Assembly (NCBI RefSeq): GCF_010384365.1
Contig: NZ_CP048397.1
Span: 1,550,001-1,614,000 of the forward strand
Direction: 5' to 3'
DNA: 64,000 bases
From: Streptomyces sp. S4.7
Lineage (GTDB): Bacteria > Actinomycetota > Actinomycetes > Streptomycetales > Streptomycetaceae
Under the pieces are notes generated by a model. The model was not told the origin of the DNA. It was given only the letters and a program-made list of their open reading frames with translations, and searched no databases. Shown here piece by piece: positions 1 through 7,714 of this stretch. The position numbers and the translations under genes are program-made. Within the stretch, counting starts at the first letter, position 1. The number at the start of each line of letters is the position of its first letter.

Positions 1-2
1 CC

Positions 3-833
3 CTCATGCAGTTGTCCCCGACGTTCGTAGCCTGGGACGGCTATGGAGAGGAGATCGCGGCGCACCTGTGGAAGTTGCCGGGTGCCGACGCCTACCGGGC
101 GAGGTTCGCACACTGGCTCGCCGACTGCGGGGCGACCACCACGGACGTGGACGCCTTCTCCGGTCCTCCCGCACGGGCCCTGGCCCTGATCTCTCGGGCG
201 ATGCAGCCGTACGCCGACAAGGTCGACACCGACTCGGTGACCTTCGTCGGGCCCTGCTTCGACGCACGTGAGGACGCGGGCAGCTGGACACGGCCGGCGG
301 ACGCGGAGAACGTACTGTTGATCTCCCTGGGCTCGGCGTACACGCGCCAACCGGAGTTCTACCGCCAGTGCGTCGCGGCGTACGGAAACCTGCCCGGCTG
401 GCACATCGTGCTCCAGATCGGCAAGTACACCAACCCGCACGAAATCGGCGACATCCCACCCAACGTCGAGGTGCATTCCTGGGTCCCGCAGAGGGCGATC
501 CTGGAGCAGGCGGACGCCTTCGTCACCCACGCCGGAATGGGCGGCTGCGGCGAAGGACTCCTTGCGGGCGTCCCGATGATCGCCGTGCCGCAGGGCGCCG
601 AACAGTTCGTGAACGCGGACCAGCTCGTGGAGCTGGGCATTGCTCGCCGCATCGACACCCCGGACGCTACTGCCAAGACGCTGAGAGCGGCCCTGAACGA
701 ACTGGTCACCGACACGGAAGTCGCTCGCCGATCGGCACAGTTGCGCGCTGACGCCCGGGCCGAGGGCGGCACCCCGCGCGCCGCCAACCTCATTGAGAAC
801 ATGCTGGCCATCGCTGACGGACCGGCGGGCTGA
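3..833 (+). CDS. Macrolide glycosyltransferase (OleD/Mgt type), 3' part only
   Basis: GT-B fold glycosyltransferase that would transfer a sugar from UDP-glucose to a macrolide or similar hydroxylated acceptor, usually as self-resistance or inactivation. 276 residues are visible and the frame is open to the window edge. The first ATG at position 6 aligns with the middle of OleD-type proteins (about residue 130 of about 415), so it is not the start and the acceptor-binding N-terminus lies outside. Seen: LSPTFVAWDGY near the start, the turn VSLGSAYT-like segment, WVPQRAILEQADAFVTHAG, and PMIAVPQGAEQ, which form the nucleotide-sugar donor site with its conserved His. It ends only 38 bp before the remains of a Tn3-type transposase on the other strand. 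Confidence 0.85.
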   Translation, partial: LMQLSPTFVAWDGYGEEIAAHLWKLPGADAYRARFAHWLADCGATTTDVDAFSGPPARALALISRAMQPYADKVDTDSVTFVGPCFDAREDAGSWTRPADAENVLLISLGSAYTRQPEFYRQCVAAYGNLPGWHIVLQIGKYTNPHEIGDIPPNVEVHSWVPQRAILEQADAFVTHAGMGGCGEGLLAGVPMIAVPQGAEQFVNADQLVELGIARRIDTPDATAKTLRAALNELVTDTEVARRSAQLRADARAEGGTPRAANLIENMLAIADGPAG

Positions 834-871
834 CTGGCGTTGTAGCTGTAAGCAGGGGCCGACTGCTGTTT

Positions 872-2151
872 CTACAGCCCGGCTTCGGGGTCGTCCGTGT
901 CCACGGTCCGCAGCGGCCGGTGGCCCCGGTCGTCGAGCTGGGCGAGTTCGCGCTCGTAGTCGACGGTGATCGAGCCGTAGTAGTTGACCACCGAGCTACG
1001 GGCCGGGGAAATGTGCGCCAGCACCTCGGAGTCCACCTCGCGGCCGGCAGTACGGAGTTCATCGACGGCCAGGCCCATGTACTCGGTGTGCCAGCAGACC
1101 ACGCTGTTGGTCACGACGGTCAGGCACCACGCCTGCTCGTTCTGCTGCTCGGGCTGGCGCCGGGCGACCTTGCCCTCGCGGGCGTAGTGGAGCTGGCGGC
1201 GCGGGGCGTGCAGGGACTCGCCCTTGTTCAGCTGGCGGGCGATCTTGCGCCGGTAGCTCTCGTCCGACAGGTACTTCGCCGCGTAGATCGTTCTGCGGAT
1301 CGCCCCGTACTCCTTCAACGCGGCGGCCAGCGCGTTCTGCCGGGAGGACGCGGACAGCTTGCCGACGATCAGGGATGCGGTGGCGTGCCCGCACTTCAGC
1401 GAGCCCGCCAGACGCAGCAGGTCGTCCCAGTGATCGGCGACCAGGTCCAGGTAGGCCTTCTTGGTCAGCAGCGGCCCGGCGGTCGGGAAGCGTTCCTCGT
1501 AGTCGGTCTTCGCGCCCATCCGGTACAGGGTGGGGAAGCGCTGCCCGTCGGAGGACGACAGCGTGCCGGAGCCGAACATGGTCGCCATCGGCAGTCTGTG
1601 GTGGTAGTTGACCAGGACGATGTTCGCCTCGCGCAGCGTCTCTTCCCGGATGTACCACTCCGCGGCCCACGCCAGCACGTCCTACGGGATGCCGCAGGAC
1701 GCGGCCATCCCGTGCAGTCCGAGGTTCGTGGAGAGCCCGATCAGGCAGGCGATCAGGATCTCGTCCAGGAGGGCAAGCCGGTCCTCCGACAGCTTGGCCC
1801 GCTCGGCGAGCACCTCGCGCAGCTTGATCTTCGCCCGCGACTCCGAGCCCGACAGGGTCTGGTCGAAGAGCTGCACCACCGAGTCCAGGACGCCCGCGGC
1901 CTCCCGCACCGCCTGCTCGCAGTCCCTGCCCAGGTACGGGTGCGCCGGAGCGGACAGCGTCATCATCAGGATCGGCGCCTCGTGCGCGAGCCTGTCGCAG
2001 ATCCGGTTCCACGTCTCCCGGTCGTAGCGGCCCTTCGATCGCGAGGGTGCCCCCTCCATCAACTTCTCCACCTCGGGGCGACCTCGCCCAGGAGCTTCTG
2101 GAGCTGCTCGTCTTTCAGGTCGTTCAGCGGCGGCTCGTCAGCACTCAGCAT
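872..2151 (-). pseudogene. Tn3-family transposase, degraded C-terminal part
   Basis: The last ~270 residues (872-1678) match the catalytic C-terminus of Tn3-family TnpA: WAAEWYIREE, then CLTVVTNSVVCWHTEYM, ending ELAQLDDRGHRPLR as in actinobacterial members. The reading frame is broken twice. An in-frame TAG at 1682-1684 separates it from the preceding 129-residue stretch (1685-2071), which continues the same frame. Near 2073 a one-base shift is needed to join the 5' piece that begins at the ATG at 2149-2151. Intact TnpA is about 1000 residues, so roughly the N-terminal half or more is absent. Not expected to be active. The flanking 38-bp repeat at 5494-5531 probably belonged to the same transposon. 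Confidence 0.8.
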
Positions 2152-2229
2152 GGCCGCAACGCTACCGACCCGCCCACGGCCACTGCGCCGTTTCACCGAG
2201 ATCAGCCCTGATCAGGGGCCGTCGTACGG

Positions 2230-2234
2230 CTTAG
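2230..2234. repeat. CTTAG, left copy of a 5-bp direct repeat
   Basis: CTTAG occurs immediately outside the left inverted repeat (2235-2268) and again immediately outside the right one (5494-5498). It contains the TA dinucleotide that IS630-type elements duplicate. The right copy is also the inner end of the Tn3-type terminal repeat, so the pair may be a target duplication or partly coincidental. Confidence 0.5.
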
Positions 2235-2268
2235 TGGTCGGCTTCGGAAGTCCTTCGGGGGTTGACCA
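2235..2268 (+). repeat. Left terminal inverted repeat of IS630-type element
   Basis: 34-bp sequence beginning TGGTCGGCTTCGGAAGTCC. It matches the reverse complement of 5460-5493 at 31 of 34 positions (differences at positions 3, 10 and 32 of the repeat). It lies 4 bp left of the stop codon of the winged-helix regulator gene, so the regulator and the aldo/keto reductase are inside the element. Confidence 0.8.
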
Positions 2269-2272
2269 AGTC

Positions 2273-3268
2273 TCAGGCAGAGGCTGCTTGGAGAAGGGTT
2301 TCGGCCGCGGTGGTGCGGGCGTAGAGGACGGATCGGCCAGCGCGGTGGGCGCTGACCAGGCCCGCGTTACGTAGTGCGGTGAGGTATTGGGATACCCCGG
2401 CTGGGGAGAGTCCGGTGCGGTGGGCCAACTGTGTGGTGGAGGCCGGGGTCTCCAGTTCGGTCAGCAGCAAGGTCCGTGAGCGGCCCAGTACGGCGGCGAG
2501 GGTGCTGGTCTGAGTGCCCGGCCGCGGCGTCCAGAGCGAGCCGACACCGCGTGCCGGATAGACGAGTTGGGGCGGGTCGGGCAGCGTCGTCCGGGTCCGC
2601 AGTCCCGGTCCGGTGAAGACCGAGGGGATCAGGAGTAGTCCTGTACCTGCCGTCTCGCGGGTCAGCGGTTGCTTTCGGCGGGCCAGCCGCAGCCCATTAT
2701 CGTCCCAGCTCACCGAGGTGTGCAGGTCGTTGAAGAGGTGGCCCGCGCCGTGCTCGGCGACCATGCGGGCCCGGTAGAAGATGTCTGCGTCCAGCACTTC
2801 CCGGATCCGTGCCCAGTAGGGGGCGAGTGCCAACTCCCAGTACGTTCCGATCTCCTCTGTGACCTTGGCGAGGCGGGTCTGCGGGTCGGCGTGCAGGGTC
2901 CGCAGCCGGGGGCCGAGCGTTCCCTGGTGGCGGGCTAGGTGGTCGAGGTCCTGGCGCACCCGGTCGGCAGGCGAGGCGAGGATCGCATCCTGCTCTGCCG
3001 CCGGTGTGGGAGCCGGTCCGGCGGGGGCCGGGTTGAGGAAGTCGGGGACGTAGCCGGTGGGCGGGATCAGCTCGGCCAGCCAGCCCCGGTCCAGCCCGGC
3101 GGCCACCACACGCGGCCATACCTGGTCGGCCCAGGGCCGGTGGACCGGATGAGGCGTGCCGGACGTGAGCAGCCGGAAGCTGGGCGCGATCTCCCACATC
3201 GGCGAGAGGGCGAACCGCACCTGCGCCAGGTCCCTCGCCGAGAACGCCAACGCTGCCAGGACGACCAC
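2273..3268 (-). CDS. ArsR-type winged-helix transcriptional regulator
   Basis: 331 residues. The C-terminal ~80 residues hold an ArsR-like helix-turn-helix: SRTLLLTELETPASTTQLAH followed by TGLSPAGVSQYLTALRNAGL and a wing ending GRSVLYARTT. The N-terminal ~250 residues resemble the uncharacterised sensory region found in actinobacterial ArsR-like regulators (starts with AFSARDLAQVRFALSPMWE). The start is set at GTG because an in-frame TGA lies four codons upstream. It diverges from the aldo/keto reductase with a 67-bp spacer, so it probably controls that gene and itself; no operator dyad is obvious. Both genes sit inside the inverted repeats of the IS630-type element. Ligand unknown. Confidence 0.75.
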   Translation of the reverse strand: MVVLAALAFSARDLAQVRFALSPMWEIAPSFRLLTSGTPHPVHRPWADQVWPRVVAAGLDRGWLAELIPPTGYVPDFLNPAPAGPAPTPAAEQDAILASPADRVRQDLDHLARHQGTLGPRLRTLHADPQTRLAKVTEEIGTYWELALAPYWARIREVLDADIFYRARMVAEHGAGHLFNDLHTSVSWDDNGLRLARRKQPLTRETAGTGLLLIPSVFTGPGLRTRTTLPDPPQLVYPARGVGSLWTPRPGTQTSTLAAVLGRSRTLLLTELETPASTTQLAHRTGLSPAGVSQYLTALRNAGLVSAHRAGRSVLYARTTAAETLLQAASA

Positions 3269-3335
3269 TCCTCGATGGATTCAGGCATGTGTGAATCAAT
3301 GGCGGGCCAGCCTATCGTGCGGAGATCATCCCGCC

Positions 3336-4244
3336 ATGACTGCACAAACGATCACCGCGGCGGCATCGGGCACCTTCCGTCTCGGGGACCTGAGGGTCAA
3401 CCGGGTCGGTTTCGGCGCGATGCGCCTGCCGCAGCACGGCGAGGCGTTCGTGGCCGACGCCGTCCCGCGCGACCGCGACCAGGCGATCGGTGTGCTGCGC
3501 CGCGCGGTGGAGCTCGGCGTGAACCACATCGACACCGCCGCGTTCTACTTCTCACCGCTGCGCTCCGCCAACGAGCTGATCAACCGGGCGCTGGCCCCCT
3601 ACGGGGACGATCTCGTCATCACCACCAAGGTCGGACCGGGCCGCGACCCTGCGGGCCAGTGGCTGCCGCACGCCACCCCCGAGCAGCTGCGCGGCCAGGT
3701 CGAGGAGAACCTGCGCCAGCTAGGCCGCGACCACCTCGACGTGGTGAATCTGCGCATCGTCGGCACCAATTCCATCGCCGACCGCTTCGGGGCACTCGCC
3801 GAACTGCGCAAGGCCGGACTCATCCGTCACCTGGGCCTGTCCAACATCCGCCCCCACCACCTCGCCGAGGCTCAGAGCATCGCGCCGGTGGTCTGCGTGC
3901 AGAACATGTACGGCATCGGCGCATCAACCGAGCAGAAGGAGTTTCTGCGCATCTGCGGTGAGCAGGGCATCGCGTTCGTGCCGTTCTACTCGATCGCTGG
4001 CACCGGACGCGAAGGCGGTGCGACCGCCGACGACAGCACAGAGGTGCAGGCCATCGCCCGCGCGCACGGGGTGAGCGCAGCCCAGATTCGTCTGGCGTGG
4101 ACCCTGCACCAGGGCGCCCACGTGCTGGCCATCCCCGGCACCGGCGACCCTGAGCACCTCGCCCAGAACGTGGCCGCCGGCGCTCTTCGTCTTTCTGCGG
4201 ACGAACTCACCGTTCTGGACTCCCTGCGCCACGCAGCCACATGA
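3336..4244 (+). CDS. Aldo/keto reductase
   Basis: 302-residue NADPH-dependent oxidoreductase with the AKR TIM barrel. Seen: GFGAMRLP near the N-terminus, the catalytic Asp and Tyr in NHIDTAAFYFSP, the catalytic Lys in TTKVG, and the cofactor-binding AIPGTGDPEHLAQN near the C-terminus. The usual catalytic His position reads VVNLR, as in the YdbC-like (pyridoxal reductase) branch, so an aldehyde or pyridoxal-type substrate is possible but unproven. The start is the ATG at 3336 with GGAG at 3321-3324; a longer frame open to 3156 overlaps the divergent regulator and lacks a ribosome site. Passenger of the IS630-type element. Confidence 0.85.
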   Translation: MTAQTITAAASGTFRLGDLRVNRVGFGAMRLPQHGEAFVADAVPRDRDQAIGVLRRAVELGVNHIDTAAFYFSPLRSANELINRALAPYGDDLVITTKVGPGRDPAGQWLPHATPEQLRGQVEENLRQLGRDHLDVVNLRIVGTNSIADRFGALAELRKAGLIRHLGLSNIRPHHLAEAQSIAPVVCVQNMYGIGASTEQKEFLRICGEQGIAFVPFYSIAGTGREGGATADDSTEVQAIARAHGVSAAQIRLAWTLHQGAHVLAIPGTGDPEHLAQNVAAGALRLSADELTVLDSLRHAAT

Positions 4245-4286
4245 ACAAGACCCCCGTGATGTTGTGATCCACTTCTGCTGATCGGC

Positions 4287-5462
4287 TTGTCTGCCTTGCC
4301 TGTTCCTGCTGCCCGCCCGATAGCCCTGACCGCCGCAGAGAGGCACCGGTTGAAGAAGGCGGCCTATGGTCATCTGACTCCGCACCAGGCCAGGGTCCGG
4401 TCTCGGATCGTGCTCTTGGCGGCTCGGGGCAGGTCCAACGCGCGGATCGCGGTCGAGATGGGAGTGCACGTGGACACCGTGCGCACCTGGCGGAGCCGGT
4501 TCGCCGACAGTGGCCTGCCGGCCCTGGCCGACCGCAAGCGCAGCGGGCACCCGGCCCGCTTCACCCCCGTGCAGGTTGCCGAGGCCAAGGCCCTGGCCTG
4601 TCAGCTCCCGGCCGAGACAGGGGTGCCTTTGTCACGCTGGTCGTGCCCGGAACTGGCCGCCGAACTGACCGCACGCGGTGTCACCGACACCGTCTCGGCA
4701 TCCACCGTGCGCCGCTGGCTTCGCCAGGACGCGCTCAAGCCCTGGCAGTACCAGTCCTGGATCTTCATCCGGGACCCGGACTTCCGCGCCAAGGCCCAGT
4801 GCATCCTTGACCTCTACGCCCGCACTTACGAAGGAGAATCCCTCGGCGCGGACGAGTACGTAATCTCCAGTGACGAGAAGACCTCGGTCCAGGCCCGATG
4901 CCGCTGCCACCCGACCCTCGCTCCAGGCCGGGCCCGGGCGATGCGCGTCAACCATGAGTACGGCCGCGGCGGTGCCGTGGCCTACCTGGCCGCCTACGAC
5001 GTCCACCGGGCGAGAGTCTTCGGCCGATGCGAGGCCACCACCGGCATCCCGCGGTTCATGGCCCTGGTCGAACAGGTCATGACGCAGGAGCCCTACGCCA
5101 GCGCGAAGCGCGTCTTTTGGATCGTCGACAACGGCTCCTCCCACCGGGGGAAGAAGGCCGTCGACCGTCTGACCACGGAGTTTCCGAACGCGGTCATGGT
5201 CCACACCCCCGTCCGCGCATCCTGGACAAACCAGATCGAGATCTTCTTCTCGATCGTGCAGCGCAAGGTCGTCTCACCCAACGACTTCACAGACCTGACC
5301 CAGGTCCGGGACCGGCTCCGAGCATTCGAAGACCGCTACAACGCCACGGCACAGCCGTTCCAGTGGAGGTTCACCACCTCCGACCTGGATGATCTGCTGG
5401 CCAGACTCGATCGGCACACCACCGATCACCAGAAGGAATCCTCCGTCGCAGTGGCAGCTTGA
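4287..5462 (+). CDS. IS630-family transposase
   Basis: 391 residues, complete. The N-terminal winged helix-turn-helix (residues ~15-80, MGVHVDTVRTWRSRFADSG) binds the element ends; the C-terminal DDE nuclease has Asp in SSDEKTSVQ, Asp in WIVDNGSSHRGKK and Glu in TNQIEIFFSIVQRK, all three catalytic residues being present. The start is a TTG; an in-frame TGA lies about 30 bp upstream and no ATG precedes the conserved region. The last codons overlap the right inverted repeat. Length and motifs are normal for the family, so the protein could still be active. Confidence 0.92.
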   Translation: MSALPVPAARPIALTAAERHRLKKAAYGHLTPHQARVRSRIVLLAARGRSNARIAVEMGVHVDTVRTWRSRFADSGLPALADRKRSGHPARFTPVQVAEAKALACQLPAETGVPLSRWSCPELAAELTARGVTDTVSASTVRRWLRQDALKPWQYQSWIFIRDPDFRAKAQCILDLYARTYEGESLGADEYVISSDEKTSVQARCRCHPTLAPGRARAMRVNHEYGRGGAVAYLAAYDVHRARVFGRCEATTGIPRFMALVEQVMTQEPYASAKRVFWIVDNGSSHRGKKAVDRLTTEFPNAVMVHTPVRASWTNQIEIFFSIVQRKVVSPNDFTDLTQVRDRLRAFEDRYNATAQPFQWRFTTSDLDDLLARLDRHTTDHQKESSVAVAA

Positions 5463-5493
5463 TCAACCCCCGAAGGACTTCCGGAGCCGATCA
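5460..5493 (-). repeat. Right terminal inverted repeat of IS630-type element
   Basis: Read on the minus strand it begins TGATCGGCTCCGGAAGTCC and matches 2235-2268 at 31 of 34 positions. It overlaps the transposase stop codon and is followed outward by CTTAG. Confidence 0.8.
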
Positions 5494-5531
5494 CTTAGCG
5501 TTGTTTTTTCGGCGAGAACTACTGGGACCCC
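5494..5531 (-). repeat. Tn3-type 38-bp terminal inverted repeat
   Basis: On the minus strand the 38 bp run from GGGGTCCCAGTAG to ACGCTAAG, the length and end sequences of Tn3-family terminal repeats (canonical Tn3 also starts GGGG and ends GCTAAG). The outer end (5531) faces the suf operon. The inner CTTAG is where the IS630-type element is inserted. Confidence 0.7.
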
Positions 5532-5560
5532 TCCCCCGGCCGGACCATGAACGGCGTGCA

Positions 5561-5607
5561 CGCGAGCGGGCCCCACGATCACCGGGTGATCGTGGGGCCC
5601 GCTCGCG
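5561..5607. terminator. Terminator of the suf operon
   Basis: Perfect 21-bp stem (CGCGAGCGGGCCCCACGATCA paired with its complement at 5587-5607; arm shown is 5561-5581) with a five-base loop. It lies 22 bp past the stop codon of sufT, the last suf gene on the minus strand. No U tract, as usual in Streptomyces; it should work on both strands and insulates the operon from the mobile block. Confidence 0.85.
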
Positions 5608-5628
5608 TCGGCCGGTGAGGCGGTCGCC

Positions 5629-5967
5629 TCAGACGTTGAAGCCCAGCGCGCGCAGCTGCTCGCGGCCGTCGTCCGTGATCTTGTCGGGACCCCACGGGGG
5701 CATCCAGACCCAGTTGATCTTCAGCTCGTTGACGATGCCCTCCGTCGCCGACTTCGCCTGGTCCTCGATCACGTCGGTCAGCGGACAGGCCGCGGACGTC
5801 AGTGTCATGTCGAGGGTGGCGACGTTGGACTCGTCGATGTGGACGCCGTAGATCAGGCCCAGATTGACGACATCGATCCCCAGCTCGGGGTCGACGACGT
5901 CGTACAGCGCCTCGCGGACCTCCTCCTCGGAGGCCGGCTTCATCGTCACGGTCTCGTTCTCGCTCAT
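5629..5967 (-). CDS. sufT: SufT-like Fe-S assembly factor (DUF59/MIP18 family)
   Basis: 112 residues. Metal-sulfur cluster biosynthesis protein that helps mature Fe-S proteins. Seen: ALYDVVDPELGIDVVNLGLIY, the family signature, and the conserved Cys in SAACPLTD; the C-terminus has WVWMPPWGPDKIT. The ATG at 5967 overlaps the sufU stop (ATGA), which indicates translational coupling and sets the start; the longer upstream reading lies inside sufU. Last gene of the suf operon, followed by a strong hairpin. Confidence 0.9.
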   Translation of the reverse strand: MSENETVTMKPASEEEVREALYDVVDPELGIDVVNLGLIYGVHIDESNVATLDMTLTSAACPLTDVIEDQAKSATEGIVNELKINWVWMPPWGPDKITDDGREQLRALGFNV

Positions 5968-6428
5968 GCGGTCTCCTTCTGCGCGGTGTCGCCCAGTGCC
6001 TGGGCCGTCGCGTCCTTCCACGCCATCCAGCTCAGCAGCGCGCACTTCACACGGGCGGGGTACTTGGAGACGCCGGCGAACGCCACGGCGTCCTCCAGCA
6101 CCTCCTCCATCGCGTCGTCGGGTTCGATCCTGCCCTTGGACTGCATCAGTTCCAGGAAGGTGCTCTGGATCTTCTGCGCGTCCGCCAGCTCCTTGCCGAC
6201 CAGCAGGTCGTTCAGCACGGAGGCGCTGGCCTGGCTGATGGAGCAGCCCTGGCCCTCGTACGACACGTCGGCGACGCGCGAGCCGTCGTACTTCACGCGG
6301 AGCGTGATCTCGTCACCGCACGTCGGATTGACGTGGTGCACCTCCGCGTCGCCGTCCCGCAGACCGCGCCCGTGGGGGTGCTTGTAGTGATCCAGGATGA
6401 CTTCCTGGTACATGGAATCCAGCTTCAC
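5964..6428 (-). CDS. sufU: SufU sulfur relay / Fe-S assembly protein
   Basis: 154 residues. Zinc protein that accepts persulfide sulfur from SufS and passes it to the SufBCD scaffold in Gram-positive bacteria. The three conserved Cys are visible in NPTCGDEI, GQGCSISQAS and RVKCALLSW, with the adjacent Asp in CGD. The GTG start at 6428 is 11 bp after the sufS stop. Overlaps sufT by four bases. Confidence 0.95.
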   Translation of the reverse strand: MKLDSMYQEVILDHYKHPHGRGLRDGDAEVHHVNPTCGDEITLRVKYDGSRVADVSYEGQGCSISQASASVLNDLLVGKELADAQKIQSTFLELMQSKGRIEPDDAMEEVLEDAVAFAGVSKYPARVKCALLSWMAWKDATAQALGDTAQKETA

Positions 6429-6439
6429 CGGTCAATCCC

Positions 6440-7714
6440 TCATCCGAAGAAATTACGGACGTGCTCCAGTCCGTCGACCAGAGCGTCGACCTCGGACCGC
6501 GTGGAGTACAGATAGAACGACGCCCGCGTGGTCGCCGGAATTCCGTACCGCAGGCAGACCGGCCGTGCGCAGTGATGACCGACCCGGACCGCGATGCCCT
6601 GCTCGTCCAGCACCTGCCCCACGTCGTGCGGGTGGATGTCTCCGAGTGTGAAGGAAATCGTGGCACCGCGCTCCTCGGCCGTGGACGGGCCGATGATCCG
6701 CAGGGAGGGGACCTCCAGCAGCCGCTGCACCGCGTACTCGGTGATGGCGTGCTCGTGCGCGGCGATCCTGTCCATGCCGATCGCGCTCAGATAGTCCACG
6801 GCCGCGCCGAGGCCGACGGCCTGGGCGATCGGGGGCGTACCCGCCTCGAACTTGTGCGGCGCCGGGGCGTAGGTGGAGGAGTGCATCGACACGGTCTCGA
6901 TCATCTCGCCGCCGCCGAGGAACGGCGGAAGGTCCTCCAGCAGCTCCTGGCGGCCCCACAGGACGCCGATACCGGTCGGGCCGCACATCTTGTGGCCCGT
7001 GAAGGCCACGAAGTCGGCCTGGAGCGCCTGCACGTCGACCGCGACGTGCGGGGCCGCCTGCGAGGCGTCGATCAGCACCAGCGCGCCGACCTCCTGCGCG
7101 CGGCGGACGATCGCCTCGACCGGGTTGACCGTGCCCAGGATGTTCGAGATCAGCACGAAGGAGACGATCTTCGTCTTCTCGGTGATGACCTCGTTGATGT
7201 TCGACAGGTCGAGCCGGCCGTCGTCGGTGAGGCCGAACCACTTCAGCTTCGCTCCGGTGCGCTGCGAGAGCAGCTGCCACGGCACGATGTTGGAGTGGTG
7301 CTCCATCTCCGTGATGACGATCTCGGTCTCGTGGTCCACCCGGTAGGGCTCGTCGGCCCAGCCCAGCATGTTCGCCACGAGGTTGAGCGACTCGGAGGCA
7401 TTCTTGGTGAATATCACCTCGTCGCGGCTCGGCGCGTTGATGAAGGCGGCGACCTTGTCGCGCGCCCCTTCGTAGAGCGCCGTGGCCTCCTCGGCGAGCA
7501 CGTGGACGCCGCGGTGCACGTTGGCGTTGTGCTGCTCGTAGTACTCGTTGAGGGCGTCGAGTACCTGGCGCGGTTTCTGGGACGTCGCCGCGTTGTCCAG
7601 GTAGACGATCTTCTTCCCGTCGTGGACCAGCCGGTCCAGCAGGGGGAAGTCCTTGCGGACCGCCTCGTCGAGCAGTCGGTCCGGCCCGGTGAGGAGGCCT
7701 GACGGCTGTGTCAC
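6440..7714 (-). CDS. sufS: SufS cysteine desulfurase
   Basis: 424 residues. PLP enzyme that takes sulfur from L-cysteine, giving alanine and an enzyme persulfide for Fe-S assembly. Seen: YLDNAATSQKP near the N-terminus, HHSNIVPWQ, the PLP Lys in FTGHKMCGPTGIGVLWG, and the catalytic Cys loop in RVGHHCARPVC. Group II (SufS-like) by this short loop. The GTG start overlaps the sufC stop (GTGA), so the two are coupled. Confidence 0.96.
   Translation of the reverse strand: MTQPSGLLTGPDRLLDEAVRKDFPLLDRLVHDGKKIVYLDNAATSQKPRQVLDALNEYYEQHNANVHRGVHVLAEEATALYEGARDKVAAFINAPSRDEVIFTKNASESLNLVANMLGWADEPYRVDHETEIVITEMEHHSNIVPWQLLSQRTGAKLKWFGLTDDGRLDLSNINEVITEKTKIVSFVLISNILGTVNPVEAIVRRAQEVGALVLIDASQAAPHVAVDVQALQADFVAFTGHKMCGPTGIGVLWGRQELLEDLPPFLGGGEMIETVSMHSSTYAPAPHKFEAGTPPIAQAVGLGAAVDYLSAIGMDRIAAHEHAITEYAVQRLLEVPSLRIIGPSTAEERGATISFTLGDIHPHDVGQVLDEQGIAVRVGHHCARPVCLRYGIPATTRASFYLYSTRSEVDALVDGLEHVRNFFG

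Larger units (their letters stand above)
2235..5493. mobile_element. IS630-type element carrying two passenger genes
   Basis: About 3.26 kb bounded by 34-bp imperfect inverted repeats (31/34 identical) with CTTAG on both outer sides. Contents: a winged-helix regulator (minus), an aldo/keto reductase (plus) and an IS630-type transposase (plus) whose stop codon runs into the right repeat. Ordinary IS630 elements are about 1.1-1.3 kb and carry only the transposase. A short partial match to the repeat (TGATCGGCT at 4278-4286) just before the transposase could be a relic of an original left end, which would make this a one-ended or composite derivative. Reading it as a single passenger-carrying unit is inference from the repeats. 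Confidence 0.65.
872..5531. mobile_element. Tn3-type transposon remnant, interrupted by an IS630-type element
   Basis: The block is bounded on the right by a 38-bp sequence with the Tn3 terminal-repeat form (starts GGGG and ends GCTAAG when read inward), and contains the broken tnpA on its left. A second element with IS630-type transposase sits at the innermost five bases (CTTAG) of that repeat. No resolvase or res site is recognisable, and I could not find a convincing matching left terminal repeat; GGGG at 855-858 is the only hint. Inference: an old Tn3 insertion between the glycosyltransferase and the suf operon, later invaded by the IS630-type element. Confidence 0.6.

Noticed and set aside
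855..892. Possible left Tn3 terminal repeat starting GGGG
   Set aside because: Beyond the four G it does not match the 38-bp end at 5494-5531.
920..2374. 484-codon plus frame over the Tn3 remnant
   Set aside because: Antisense of the transposase; low-complexity Arg/Gly/Val content.
4278..4300. Possible internal left end of a simple IS630 element
   Set aside because: Only nine bases (TGATCGGCT) match the repeat; too short to call.
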